Source: Bacteroidota bacterium (GTDB taxonomy: Bacteria > Bacteroidota > Bacteroidia > Chitinophagales > BACL12). Taken from it: DNA of 53,929 nucleotides. The stretch lies in NCBI GenBank assembly GCA_016124275.1, contig WGOA01000003.1:1-53929 (forward strand). Reading direction: 5' to 3'. Of this stretch, positions 16,311 through 24,506 are shown piece after piece; within the stretch, counting starts at the first letter, position 1, and every line of letters begins with the position of its first letter. The notes below the pieces were generated by a model. It searched no databases. It worked only from the letters and a program-made list of their open reading frames with translations, and had not been told where the DNA came from. A program made the position numbers and the translations under genes.

Positions 16311-17533
16311 CTTGTGCCCGTTAAATGCTGAAGCTCAATGACAGATTGGTTGTAAGCTAAAAGCAGCGTTGCATAGTCCATTTGGATTTGGAAGGCATCG
16401 CTAAGAGACCGAAGAAAATCAACGGCATCCGTTTGGCCCGCCTGGTACATGCGCAACGCTGTTTCGACCAGTTCATCGACCTGATCCAATCCTGCCGAGT
16501 CAAAATAATCTAATGACTTCGCATATTTTTGAATAGAACCTATGATTTCTTCGAAAGCTTGCATGAATTCAATTTCCTCTGTTCGAATAGCTTCGTAGGC
16601 AATTTTCTGCTCCGTTTTTGCCGCCTGAATAGAGGCGTTATACTGCCAAAACCAGATTGGGATATCTACACCAACGTTCCAGCGCAAAGGAACGGGAGTG
16701 GAAGCATCGCCCTGATTCATGTAACCCAGCGTTATTCCCGGAAGCACCTTGCTCTTTTCTAAAAGAAACGCCTTTTCGGCCACTTGCTGCCCACTTAACA
16801 CATACTGAAGGGCCGGGGTCAGCGACCGATTCGCACTGTCCTGCAGGCTGGTCTGAACCTCCTGAATCATGGGATTGCGGGCCAATGGTGCTAACACAAG
16901 GCTATCGTCTATACCCGTGTACAGTTGCAACCTGCGATGCGCTACCGCTTCGTCGCTCCTCGCTTCTGCTAAAGCTCTGTTCAACTCCGCTGCCTTAAGT
17001 TCCGTATAAAGTTTTTGCAGATAATCGCGCTCCCCGGCCTGGAACTGACGTTGAGAAAAGGCTGCAATCAAGGCGAAAACGCTGTCCTGCGCCTGCAAGA
17101 GTTTTGCGCGATTGCGGGCATACTGCAACGCCAGATAGGCCTCTCTTGCCTTGCGGATAACATCCAGCTCCGTGAGCGCCGCGTAGCTTTCAGACTGAGC
17201 AGTTTGCACCCGCGCCAGTTGGCCTTGCCGGGCATAAACAGCCGGGTTCATAAAAGACTGCTGCACCCCTAGAGTGTAGAACTCGCCAGTGGGGCTTTCC
17301 AGCAGCAACTCGGGATTGTTCAAATTAAACTGACTTCCCTGTAATTGCTTACGTTGTTGCACAAGCAATTGAGATGCGCTAAGCTGCGGTGATGCCTGCA
17401 AGTAAAGCGTTATCGCTTCGGACTCGGATAATACGCGCTGAGCTTTTCCCGCGAAGGGCATTGCGGCGATCCACCAGGAGATAAGCAGCAAAGCCTTCAA
17501 AGTGCTTGCTATCATACGAAAAGAACGGTCCAT
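16307..17533 (-). CDS. TolC-family outer-membrane efflux channel
   Basis: This 408-aa protein has a signal peptide (LKALLLISWWIAAMPFAGKAQ) followed by the repeated long-helix pattern of outer-membrane factors, for example ESEAITLYLQASPQLSAS and a C-terminal half with AEKAFLLEKSKVLPGITLGY. It would form the trimeric channel through which the CusA-like pump discharges metal. It is the first gene of the efflux operon and overlaps the adaptor gene by four bases. A weak -7-like element TAATCTTG lies on the minus strand at 17553-17560, about 20 bases upstream of the ATG. I see no matching -33 box and no adjacent metal-responsive regulator. Confidence 0.9.
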   Translation of the reverse strand: MDRSFRMIASTLKALLLISWWIAAMPFAGKAQRVLSESEAITLYLQASPQLSASQLLVQQRKQLQGSQFNLNNPELLLESPTGEFYTLGVQQSFMNPAVYARQGQLARVQTAQSESYAALTELDVIRKAREAYLALQYARNRAKLLQAQDSVFALIAAFSQRQFQAGERDYLQKLYTELKAAELNRALAEARSDEAVAHRRLQLYTGIDDSLVLAPLARNPMIQEVQTSLQDSANRSLTPALQYVLSGQQVAEKAFLLEKSKVLPGITLGYMNQGDASTPVPLRWNVGVDIPIWFWQYNASIQAAKTEQKIAYEAIRTEEIEFMQAFEEIIGSIQKYAKSLDYFDSAGLDQVDELVETALRMYQAGQTDAVDFLRSLSDAFQIQMDYATLLLAYNQSVIELQHLTGTR

Positions 17534-17614
17534 TGAACAGTTAATCAGCTTGCAAGATTAGGACAAAATCGCAAACTAGACGGCTGCGGCCTTTCTCCCG
17601 CTGCACGGACAGCC

Positions 17615-18034
17615 CTACATCGGCTTCCTAAACCCACAAAAGAGAAAACTTTGTGTGGTGTTGAAAGGCGTGTGGTGGTCAACTGTGATGCATCTGATTT
17701 TATTCAAGTAGTGAGATAAGACAAGTGAAAGCGACTCTTCCGAGTACTTGCGGATGGTTAAGCCACTGCACTTGTCTGGACCATTTTCAGAAAATGTGCC
17801 CATAATGACTGCCCCACCAGGCCGAACGTGGCCGGACAGCGCTTCGACATAATGAACAATGTCTTCCTGCTCCGTCAGAAAATGGAAGGCTGCCCGATCA
17901 TGCCACAAGTCATAGCTTTCAGTGGGTTCAACGTTAGCCGCATCGGCAACGATCCATTTGACCAGTTGCGCACGCTCACCCAAGCGCACTTGAACCCGTT
18001 CCAAGGCGGCTTCATTGTATCCAATGCTCCGCAA
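17615..18034 (-). pseudogene. 5'-truncated class I SAM-dependent methyltransferase remnant
   Basis: The 139 codons match the C-terminal two thirds of a common small Bacteroidota methyltransferase: NEAALERVQVRLGERA, VADAANVEPTESYDLWHDRA, FHFLTEQEDI, GTFSENGPDKCSGL and CITVDHHTPFNT. The N-terminal part with the SAM-binding glycine motif is missing. There is no ATG, since the frame opens with TTG, and homology starts within about five residues of the frame's beginning. Just upstream is the inositol monophosphatase gene, which overlaps this frame and whose TGA stop lies in the same bases that encode NEA here. A deletion or recombination appears to have joined the two. The remaining frame is still free of stops, so the event may be recent. 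Confidence 0.75.
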
Positions 18035-18821
18035 TCAACGCTTCCAAAGCCTCCACAACTGCCGCAGTTCCGCTGATGAGGCCGGCGCCAAAAACGGGAT
18101 CATCGCCGGGAACAAAGGGTTGCACCACGCCTCCGGCTTCGCGAACCAGCAGCACACCGGCGGCGCAGTCCCAGGGGTTGAGCTTGTATTCGTAATAGCC
18201 GTCCACCCGGCCACATGCGGTATAAGCAAGATCAACGGCGGCGGAACCAAAGCGGCGGATGCCGTGGCAACTGCCTTGCACCTGGCCGGCCAGCGCCATA
18301 TAGGGCATCAGCCAATCAGGGCGGCCATAGGGAAAACCGGTGGCGATCAGGGCATCATTCAACTGCGCACAGCGGCTGACGTGAATCGGTGAGCCGTTAA
18401 GCAGCGCTCCCCGGCCGCGAATGGCGGTAAAGCATTCCTGCCGGGTTATCTCGTACACACAGCCCCAGAGCAATTGCCCCCGTTCCTCCAGCGCAACACT
18501 CACCGAGTAGCAGGGCAGCCCGTGCAGAAAGTTGGTGGTGCCGTCAATGGGATCAATGATCCAGCGAAAGGGGGCTTGCGCTTGGTGCACCGTTTTCTCT
18601 TCAGTCAGAAAAGCTGCGTCGGGCAGAAGGGGTTTCAATGCCTCCACCAACATTCGCTCGGCGCCCAGGTCGGTATCGGTGGCAAAGTCGGCGCGGCCCT
18701 TGGTGTGCACCTGAGCTGAAGAGAGCGTTCCAGCCTGAGCGGCAATCCACTGGCCGGTTTGCGCAACGGCGCGCTCAGCTGCATAAAAAACATTATCCAT
18801 ATTATCTATAATGTTATGCAT
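18012..18821 (-). CDS. Inositol monophosphatase family protein (SuhB-like)
   Basis: This 269-aa enzyme has the metal-binding signatures of the family: FLTEEKTVH (first Glu), the WIIDPIDGTTNFLHGLPCYS motif and the C-terminal NPWDCAAGVLLVREAGG. Members hydrolyse inositol-1-phosphate or related sugar phosphates with two or three Mg2+ ions. Length is normal for the family. The ATG at 18821 is used here; a second in-frame ATG at 18800 is also possible. The stop codon falls inside sequence derived from the truncated methyltransferase downstream, so the last few residues (HWIQ) may differ from the ancestral end. Confidence 0.9.
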   Translation of the reverse strand: MHNIIDNMDNVFYAAERAVAQTGQWIAAQAGTLSSAQVHTKGRADFATDTDLGAERMLVEALKPLLPDAAFLTEEKTVHQAQAPFRWIIDPIDGTTNFLHGLPCYSVSVALEERGQLLWGCVYEITRQECFTAIRGRGALLNGSPIHVSRCAQLNDALIATGFPYGRPDWLMPYMALAGQVQGSCHGIRRFGSAAVDLAYTACGRVDGYYEYKLNPWDCAAGVLLVREAGGVVQPFVPGDDPVFGAGLISGTAAVVEALEALIAEHWIQ

Positions 18822-18880
18822 AGAAAATAATGACTTACGGAAATAGTTAAACTACCTTTAATGTTGAGTTTTGGTTAAGG

Positions 18881-19465
18881 CTATTTTTTCTGTCCACGGA
18901 ATTGTTTTGGCTTTAAATTTTGGGTTGCAAGCTCCACAATTTCGTTAATCCGTTTCTGCCTTGTTTCCTCTCGCTTTGCAAGAGTAAGCCATTGTAGTAT
19001 ATTTCTTCTATCGGAATTACTTAAACTTAAAAAGTATGCTTTTGCTTTTGGACGCCTTGCAAAATTTTCGTCCAAATCTTTAGGTATGACGAAGGCTTCC
19101 GCTTCGTCTAAAATTGTCCAGGAACCATTCAATTTGGCTATTTCAATTATATCAAAACCTGCTTTGGTCATTAGTCCTTCGCTGATCAAGCGCTCTACTG
19201 TTTCTTTGTTTACTTTTGACCAAACGCTTTTTACTTTACGCTTACTAAAATATTGCATGTATTTCTTATCGTCTAACGGCTTTGATTTGCTGTCTATCCA
19301 CCCAAAACAAAGTGCTTCATCAACTGCATCGCTATAAACAATTGATGCATTGTTTGACTTCTTTTTATAATAAATTAACCAAACTGATTGTTCTTTGTCG
19401 TGGTTTTTTTGCAACCACTCACGCCATTCCAGTCTGTTTTTAGGATAAAATGTTTTTATTGACAC
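18881..19465 (-). CDS. YdeI/OmpD-associated family protein, copy 2
   Basis: This 194-aa protein, read from a GTG at 19465, has the YdeI features ALCFGWIDSKSKPLDD, YFSKRKVKSVWSKVN and a tail with RRNILQWLTLAKREETRQKR. The frame is open for another 47 codons upstream to an ATG at 19606, but that part has no family similarity and would overlap lnt, so the GTG is favoured because the conserved N-terminus (SIKTFYPKNRLEWREWLQKNH) begins there. It is only moderately similar to copy 1 at 7455. The gene is strikingly AT-rich between GC-rich neighbours, which suggests a recent horizontal arrival or a different origin. Confidence 0.83.
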   Translation of the reverse strand: MSIKTFYPKNRLEWREWLQKNHDKEQSVWLIYYKKKSNNASIVYSDAVDEALCFGWIDSKSKPLDDKKYMQYFSKRKVKSVWSKVNKETVERLISEGLMTKAGFDIIEIAKLNGSWTILDEAEAFVIPKDLDENFARRPKAKAYFLSLSNSDRRNILQWLTLAKREETRQKRINEIVELATQNLKPKQFRGQKK

Positions 19466-19533
19466 CTTTTGGTTCCTTGATGATTCCCATCGCTTCTGTG
19501 TTGCGGCATAAAACAGAAATCCCGCCGCAAGCC

Positions 19534-21225
19534 TCAGGGGCGCTTGGCCATTCCACCGGTCAGACGACTGACCAGCGTCAGCAGCGCTAAGCCTGCCACT
19601 ACCCAACCTGCCGTTCGCCCGATAAGATCACCTTGCTTCATATAAGGCGTCACTTCATGGTTGGCGTACATCGTGTGCTCCAGCACCACCTGGCGATCGT
19701 AGCCTGCTTCAGCCACAACATCGCCGCGCTGATTGATGAAACACGAAATGCCGGTATTGGCGCTGCGGGCCACCCATCGCCTGTTCTCAATGGCGCGAAG
19801 CCGCGCATAGGCCAGGTGCTGTTTTCGCCCGGCCGTATTGCCCCACCAGCCGTCGTTGGTGACCACAAACAACAAGCCGGCACCGCCGTTGGTCCAGCCC
19901 GTCACGTATTCGCCAAAGATGGATTCATAGCAGATGGCCGGGGCTACAGCCAGAGAGTCGCCGCCAGGCGTGTGCGTCCAGAAACTGCTGCGATAGGGTG
20001 AGCGCGACAAATTGCCCATGTAGTCCTCCAGGCCTGGAACCACGTTGTTGAGCCATTTCAACTGGTCATAGTAAGGATAGCATTCCGGGCCGGGAACCAA
20101 AATGCCCTTGTTGTACACTTGGGTCTCGCCGTTGCTGTTCAGTTGCACAGCGCTGTTGTAGGCCGTAATCCAAACGCGGTTTCCACTGGGAAAGTCGTAG
20201 GCCCTTGCGCCTTCGGGAGCAGAAGCTTCGTCATTGTAGCGGTAGTAGCCGTTAATGCCTGCGATCAACCGCAGGTCGGGATAAGGCTCCAGGATGCCCC
20301 GAATTTTTTTGAGCGAAGGGTGGCGGTCCAGCGCAGCCAGATCAATGTTGTTGGTCAGAGCAGTCTCAGGCCAGACCAGGTAATCCAGCGAATCGTGAAG
20401 GGCTTGCTCACTCTGCGCCAGCATTTCGCCCAGAATCTGCTCAGGACCGAGCGCAAATTTTTCGGTATGCGGATCGTAATTGGTTTGCAACACGGCTACC
20501 TGCACCGGCGTGCCCACATTGGGATCGCAGCGGGCGTAAAGCACCAGCGACAGCCCCAGGGGCAATGCAATGAACAAAGCGGGCCGGGCTGCCGCAAGCA
20601 CCAGCGCCAAGCTGCTGCGTTGCCGCGCCGTGCTTTCATAGCGCCCCGATAGGCCCAGGGCATACGACGCCAGCCGGCGCAATTCGCGATAAATGGTTAT
20701 GTTAACCACCAAAATCCATAAACTGCCGCCGAGTGCCCCCGTCCAGTCGTACCATTGCACCCAGGCCGGGTGTTCGGCAAAACCGTTGCCGAGGGTGAGC
20801 CAGGGCCAGGTGAGTTCCCAGCGCATGTGCAGGTATTCAAAGGTCAACCACGCACTGATCAGCGTCATGTAACTGGCCATATTGCCCAGGTAGCGCCGGG
20901 CAGCCACATACACCATGATGGGCAGGCTCATCAAAAAGCTGTTGACCACGATGGCAAACAGGCCACCGCCCAGCGTGGCTTTGGCCACCCACCAAGTGGT
21001 CAGCCCGTTCCAAACCAAAAAGGTGACAAACGCCAGCAACCAGGTTGCCCGGTAGACGCGAAGCCCTTCCCTCGTGGCCAGTATGGTATCCAGGGCCTGC
21101 AGCAGCGGCACCCAGGCCAGAAAAAGCAGAAAGGCAAAGGGAAGGGGTGGCCAGGCAAGGCTCAACAGTGCCGCAGAAGCCAAAGCGCGCAACAAAAGGC
21201 TTTGAATGGAGGGCTTGTGGTCCAT
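19534..21225 (-). CDS. lnt: Apolipoprotein N-acyltransferase
   Basis: This 563-aa membrane enzyme transfers the third acyl chain to the N-terminal cysteine of lipoproteins. Hydrophobic helices fill the first ~230 residues (LLSLAWPPLPFAFLLFLAWV, LTWPWLTLGNGFA). A nitrilase-type domain carries the catalytic triad: Glu in DYLVWPETALT, Lys in VYNKGILVPGPE and Cys in APAICYESIFGEYV. A final helix anchors the C-terminus (WVVAGLALLTLVSRL). The family motif RWVARSANTGISC is present. A good promoter at 21340-21371 predicts a leader of about 110 bases that includes three 22-base tandem repeats. Confidence 0.93.
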   Translation of the reverse strand: MDHKPSIQSLLLRALASAALLSLAWPPLPFAFLLFLAWVPLLQALDTILATREGLRVYRATWLLAFVTFLVWNGLTTWWVAKATLGGGLFAIVVNSFLMSLPIMVYVAARRYLGNMASYMTLISAWLTFEYLHMRWELTWPWLTLGNGFAEHPAWVQWYDWTGALGGSLWILVVNITIYRELRRLASYALGLSGRYESTARQRSSLALVLAAARPALFIALPLGLSLVLYARCDPNVGTPVQVAVLQTNYDPHTEKFALGPEQILGEMLAQSEQALHDSLDYLVWPETALTNNIDLAALDRHPSLKKIRGILEPYPDLRLIAGINGYYRYNDEASAPEGARAYDFPSGNRVWITAYNSAVQLNSNGETQVYNKGILVPGPECYPYYDQLKWLNNVVPGLEDYMGNLSRSPYRSSFWTHTPGGDSLAVAPAICYESIFGEYVTGWTNGGAGLLFVVTNDGWWGNTAGRKQHLAYARLRAIENRRWVARSANTGISCFINQRGDVVAEAGYDRQVVLEHTMYANHEVTPYMKQGDLIGRTAGWVVAGLALLTLVSRLTGGMAKRP

Positions 21226-21250
21226 GCTTTGTTCAAGGCAACCTGAATAG

Positions 21251-21316
21251 CCAGCCGATGGCCTGTGCGCACCCAGCGGATGGCCTGTACACAGCCAGCG
21301 GATGGCCTGCTACGAG
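21251..21316. repeat. Three tandem 22-base repeats in the predicted lnt leader
   Basis: Units start at 21251, 21273 and 21295, each 22 bases, with the shared core CCAGCSGATGGCCTG and a variable tail; a decayed fourth unit follows from 21317. They lie between the lnt promoter and the lnt start codon, outside any credible gene. Confidence 0.8.
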
Positions 21317-21339
21317 CCAGCGCTTGGTCAGCGGCCTGC

Positions 21340-21371
21340 CAAAGATAAGGTTTCCGTTCCCCCAGGCACAA
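21340..21371 (-). promoter_or_regulatory. Promoter of lnt
   Basis: The minus strand reads TTG (21369-21371), a 21-base spacer and TATCTTTG (21340-21347), which fits the Bacteroidota consensus. The same -7 octamer and spacing occur at the rpsT promoter. The start point would be near 21335. Confidence 0.5.
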
Positions 21372-21485
21372 GCGGCGCGAATGATGTACCTTTCTGCTGC
21401 ATGGCCGCGGTGGACAGTTCCCTGAATTGTTCCGGGCTTTGCAGCCGCGTTATGCGGTTTAACCGCCGAGCAAGTTAGCCCCAAA

Positions 21486-22241
21486 ATGGACCAGGCCGAA
21501 CAATCTAAGCCCACATTTGCCGAAGACAAACTGCACCAACCCAGCAGGCGCTTTCAGCGCTTCCAGCACTATTTAGGGGAGTTTGTTTACGGGGGAATTG
21601 ACGGTAGCGTAACCACGTTTGCCGTGGTAGCCGGAGCTGCCGGGGCTAATCTTGGGTCCGATGTGATCATCATTCTCGGTTTTGCCAATCTGTTGGCGGA
21701 CGGTTTTTCTATGTCCGTGGGCAGTTACCTGAGCCACAAAAGCGAACTGGACAATTACCACAAACACCGCCGCATCGAATATTGGGAGGTGGACAACATG
21801 CAGGAAACCGAGCGTGAAGAAATCAGGCAGATTTACCGGGCCAAGGGCTTTGAAGGGGAACTGCTTGAACAAGTCGTCGCGGTTATTACTGCGGATCGCG
21901 ACCGCTGGGTGGATGTAATGATGAAAGAGGAGCTGGAGATGATTCGCGAAACACGCAGCCCGATTGCCATAGGGGCCGTTACCTACGTATCTTTTCTTAT
22001 GATAGGGGTAGTTCCCCTCTCCTTTTACGCCTGGGACTACCTATACGGCAATTTCCCTTACCCGCTCTTTGCGTCAGCAGGGTTGCTTACGTCCATTGGT
22101 TTTATTGTCATTGGCTGGTTAAAGAGCTACGTGACCCAAACCAGTCGTTTGCGCGGGGTTTTAGAAAGCCTGCTGCTCGGCGCACTTGCCGCAGCAGTTG
22201 CTTATGGGGTTGGGGCTTTGCTGGAAAATTGGATCAAATAA
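21486..22241 (+). CDS. VIT1/CCC1-family iron/manganese transporter
   Basis: This 251-aa membrane protein has the family signature in the first helices ([22 protein letters not shown]) and helix 2 ([21 protein letters not shown]). A charged cytoplasmic helical domain follows ([20 protein letters not shown] ... [10 protein letters not shown]), with Glu residues that bind metal in characterised members. Three C-terminal helices end the protein ([51 protein letters not shown]). Relatives move Fe2+ or Mn2+ out of the cytoplasm. Here it would act in the inner membrane, possibly in metal detoxification. It is a single gene read away from lnt. Confidence 0.87.
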   Translation: MDQAEQSKPTFAEDKLHQPSRRFQRFQHYLGEFVYGGIDGSVTTFAVVAGAAGANLGSDVIIILGFANLLADGFSMSVGSYLSHKSELDNYHKHRRIEYWEVDNMQETEREEIRQIYRAKGFEGELLEQVVAVITADRDRWVDVMMKEELEMIRETRSPIAIGAVTYVSFLMIGVVPLSFYAWDYLYGNFPYPLFASAGLLTSIGFIVIGWLKSYVTQTSRLRGVLESLLLGALAAAVAYGVGALLENWIK

Positions 22242-22570
22242 TCGCTTTTTACCTTGTATTATGCGACAGCTTTCTGCAAAATGCAACAGAAAACGCTACT
22301 CTGCTGATGGAGGTTGGCCGGCATTAAATTAGTTTGCCAAAAATTTTACGCTGAAAACCGCGTGTGCCTAAAAGTGCATGCATTGCAGTGTATGCAGAGG
22401 TTTCGGGCCGCTTTGTTCGTCGTTTGGATGGATTGATTTTTCATGTTTTACACCATAAGTAATTTTAAATTTAGGGAAGATTCATGGATAAGGTATGAAG
22501 TTTGCAAGACCTCTATCAAATGCTGGTCTCCCAACGCAGCAAAAAACTTATCACCTAAAATATTTCAATC
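22242..22570. other. Gene-free interval before the stress-type cluster
   Basis: No open frame or stable hairpin stands out in these 329 bases. Two imperfect -7-like elements on the plus strand (TTAGTTTG at 22329 and GAAGTTTG at 22497) lack a well-spaced TTTG. The promoter of the following cluster should lie here, but I cannot place it. Confidence 0.4.
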
Positions 22571-23011
22571 ATGAACGTGTTAGCTAGCAGTAGAAGCGCA
22601 CTCCTGGTCCTTGCTCTCGGCAGTTTGCTGAGTGCCTGCGAATCCAATCCACAATCCCAAAACGACGCAACAGACAAAAACGGCGACGATAAACGTGTTG
22701 TCACCATCCAGGTGCATCCCGAATACGCAGCGTTTCGAAAAAGTGCGATCGATAAAATTGAGGCCAATGAGGAGCGAATCGCTGAGTTGAAAAGCAAGCT
22801 TGCAGAAACCGGTGGCGATGCACCGTTAGACAACATGCGGGCAAACAGAATAGAAACGCTCCAGGCAAAAAACGCCGATCTGCGGCTGCGCTTGATCACG
22901 TATGAAAAAGAGCCATCAGATTGGGAAAAGTTCAAAAGTGAATTTAACCATGATTTGAACAGCTTCGAAGAAGCCTTCAAGGATCTGGGGTCAGACAACG
23001 TCAACAAATAA
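22571..23011 (+). CDS. Small lipoprotein with charged helical body
   Basis: This 146-aa protein has a lipoprotein signal ending LALGSLLSAC. A polar linker (SNPQSQNDATDKNGDD) leads into a largely helical, charged body: KSAIDKIEANEERIAELKSK, then RIETLQAKNADLRLRLITYE, suggesting a coiled coil. I do not recognise a named domain. It heads a plus-strand group with a 51-aa membrane protein and a YtxH protein, a combination typical of Bacteroidota envelope or general stress loci. An envelope-stress role is inferred from these neighbours only. Confidence 0.75.
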   Translation: MNVLASSRSALLVLALGSLLSACESNPQSQNDATDKNGDDKRVVTIQVHPEYAAFRKSAIDKIEANEERIAELKSKLAETGGDAPLDNMRANRIETLQAKNADLRLRLITYEKEPSDWEKFKSEFNHDLNSFEEAFKDLGSDNVNK

Positions 23012-23058
23012 GCGATCGTCGGACTTTTTCACAATTTCTAATCCTAAATACTTACAAG

Positions 23059-23214
23059 ATGGGTAATATATTGTATCTCGTTGCCGTTGTGCTGGTCATC
23101 GTTTGGGCCCTCGGGTTCTTTGCGTACAGTGCTGGCAGCATCATTCACATTCTGCTCGTAATAGCCGTGATAGCCATTCTGCTTAGGGTTATTCGCGGGG
23201 GAAGAATTGTATAA
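23059..23214 (+). CDS. lmo0937-family small membrane protein (51 aa)
   Basis: This short gene (ATG 23059, TAA 23212-23214) encodes two hydrophobic helices: MGNILYLVAVVLVIVWALGF and IIHILLVIAVIAILLRVI, with a basic tail RGGRIV. The pattern matches the lmo0937-type small membrane proteins, about 50 aa, that are widespread in Bacteroidota and Firmicutes, often in stress-induced clusters. Molecular function is unknown. It sits 47 bases after the lipoprotein gene and 20 bases before the YtxH gene, so the three are probably cotranscribed. Confidence 0.8.
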   Translation: MGNILYLVAVVLVIVWALGFFAYSAGSIIHILLVIAVIAILLRVIRGGRIV

Positions 23215-23234
23215 CCGTTTAAAAAACTAAAATC

Positions 23235-23513
23235 ATGGAAAATTCAAAGCACACCGCACAAATCATCGGTGCTGCACTGGTTGGGGTGGCCGTTGGAGCC
23301 GTAGTAGGTATGCTATTTGCTCCCGAAAAAGGCAAAAAAACCCGCAAACGCCTCATGAAGGGAGCAGAGGATGCTGCCGAGAACTTGACCTCAACGGTTA
23401 AAGATCAGATAAACGCCCTTCGCCATGAAGCGGAACAACTGGAAAAGGCTGCCAAGTCAAAGGTGAATGAATACACCCAGGCAGCAAAACAGAAGGTGGA
23501 CAATCTGCAATAA
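23235..23513 (+). CDS. YtxH domain protein
   Basis: This 92-aa protein has a single N-terminal glycine/alanine-rich helix (GAALVGVAVGAVVGMLFAPE) followed by KGKKTRKRL and a long charged helix with alternating Lys/Glu (LRHEAEQLEKAAKSKVNEY). This is the YtxH family, small membrane-associated proteins induced by stress in other bacteria. Function is not defined. It is the last gene before a strong terminator at 23624, closing the first transcription unit of the cluster. Confidence 0.87.
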   Translation: MENSKHTAQIIGAALVGVAVGAVVGMLFAPEKGKKTRKRLMKGAEDAAENLTSTVKDQINALRHEAEQLEKAAKSKVNEYTQAAKQKVDNLQ

Positions 23514-23623
23514 CCCTTTTGCTTTGGATAGGGATCAAAGCGCATTGCTATTCATTCCGTTAAGGTTAGTTGCGCACGATCAGCCCCTAAAACGGTCGAT
23601 CCGCGTGCCACAATCTCACCCCA

Positions 23624-23661
23624 AACTTCCGGAGACTGCCCATCCGGAAGTTCTTTTTATT
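23624..23661 (+). terminator. Intrinsic terminator after the YtxH gene
   Basis: A perfect 10-bp stem (AACTTCCGGA at 23624-23633, TCCGGAAGTT at 23643-23652) with a nine-base loop is followed by CTTTTTATT. It separates the lipoprotein-YtxH unit from the holin-like gene. Confidence 0.85.
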
Positions 23662-23698
23662 AAATTGCCTATCCGCCATTACTCCAAAAGTTACCATT

Positions 23699-24043
23699 AT
23701 GTCAGCATCACAGGAACCTAAAGAATTTACGGAAGTTCTCAGAGGCTATATCCAAACCAACCTGGAACTGGCAAAATTGGAAATCGTTGAGCGCGGCTCC
23801 GTCATCGGAACAGCAATCTTCAGCGGCGTCGTCATTGCTGTGTTTGGATTGCTTGCGCTTGCGCTACTGAGCATTGGAGCAAGTTTCTACTTTGGCCAGT
23901 TGTTTGGGGACATTTTTGCCGGATTCGCCCTGGTAAGCGGATTTTACCTGCTCCTGGCAGGTGTCTTGTTCCTTTTCAGAAAACGGATTGTAGAAAAGAC
24001 CATTCGGGATAAAATCCTTCATGAATTGTTGGTGCAGCAGTAG
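23699..24043 (+). CDS. Phage-holin-family (superfamily III-like) membrane protein
   Basis: This 114-aa protein has an amphipathic N-terminus (EFTEVLRGYIQTNLELAKLE), two hydrophobic helices (FSGVVIAVFGLLALALLSIG and FALVSGFYLLLAGVLFLF) and a basic C-terminus. This is the layout of the holin-like proteins found in many Bacteroidota chromosomes next to YtxH genes, not in prophages. No lysis or phage gene is nearby, so a lysis role is unlikely and an envelope or stress role is more plausible. The next gene starts 31 bases downstream. Confidence 0.78.
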   Translation: MSASQEPKEFTEVLRGYIQTNLELAKLEIVERGSVIGTAIFSGVVIAVFGLLALALLSIGASFYFGQLFGDIFAGFALVSGFYLLLAGVLFLFRKRIVEKTIRDKILHELLVQQ

Positions 24044-24074
24044 ATGTTCTGGCACCCTATCAAACTATATCGCT

Positions 24075-24497
24075 ATGGAAGACGGTTCAAACTATACCCC
24101 TGCCGAATTGCGTCTGCGCGTTCTGGAACTTCAACAAAAGAAAGTACAGGAAGAAGAAACTTTGAAAGATGTTTTTCAGGACTTGATCCAATCGGTCAAT
24201 CCGGTGCAAATCGTTAAGTCCTCCATCCATAAACTCAGCCAAGACCAGCAAGTGAAAATTGACCTGGCCAAAATTGGGGTCACCTTCGGGGTAAATCTGC
24301 TCCTGGGCACGGTATTCAGCAGAAAGCGAAATGTCAAGGTGTTTCTGGCAGCGCTTGCCATAGAAAAAGTGGCCATTCCCTTCATTAAGGAAAACTGGCA
24401 CTACGTTGAAGCGCTGTCCAATCGCATAGCGGGATCTTCTGATGCAGCAACAGCGCAACACGAAGAAGAAGCCAACGGCGAAAGCGCGGAAACTTAA
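24075..24497 (+). CDS. Hypothetical protein of the YtxH/holin cluster
   Basis: This 140-aa protein starts at the ATG at 24075; an 18-codon upstream extension overlaps the previous gene and is unconvincing. An N-terminal charged helix (LRLRVLELQQKKVQEEETLK) and a central part with VNPVQIVKSSIHKLSQD are followed by one moderately hydrophobic segment (IGVTFGVNLLLGTVFS) and a second (VKVFLAALAIEKVAIPFIKE). I recognise no domain. Similar proteins commonly follow the holin-like gene in Bacteroidota, so it probably works with it at the inner membrane. It ends nine bases from the convergent acyl-CoA dehydrogenase gene. Confidence 0.7.
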   Translation: MEDGSNYTPAELRLRVLELQQKKVQEEETLKDVFQDLIQSVNPVQIVKSSIHKLSQDQQVKIDLAKIGVTFGVNLLLGTVFSRKRNVKVFLAALAIEKVAIPFIKENWHYVEALSNRIAGSSDAATAQHEEEANGESAET

Positions 24498-24506
24498 CCC
24501 TGCGGG

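Noticed and set aside
21251-21338. A CRISPR array
   Set aside because: The 22-base units are contiguous without spacers and there are no cas genes.
23699-24043. Prophage remnant because of the holin-like gene
   Set aside because: No phage structural, lysis or integrase gene is nearby, and this holin-like family is commonly chromosomal beside YtxH genes in Bacteroidota.
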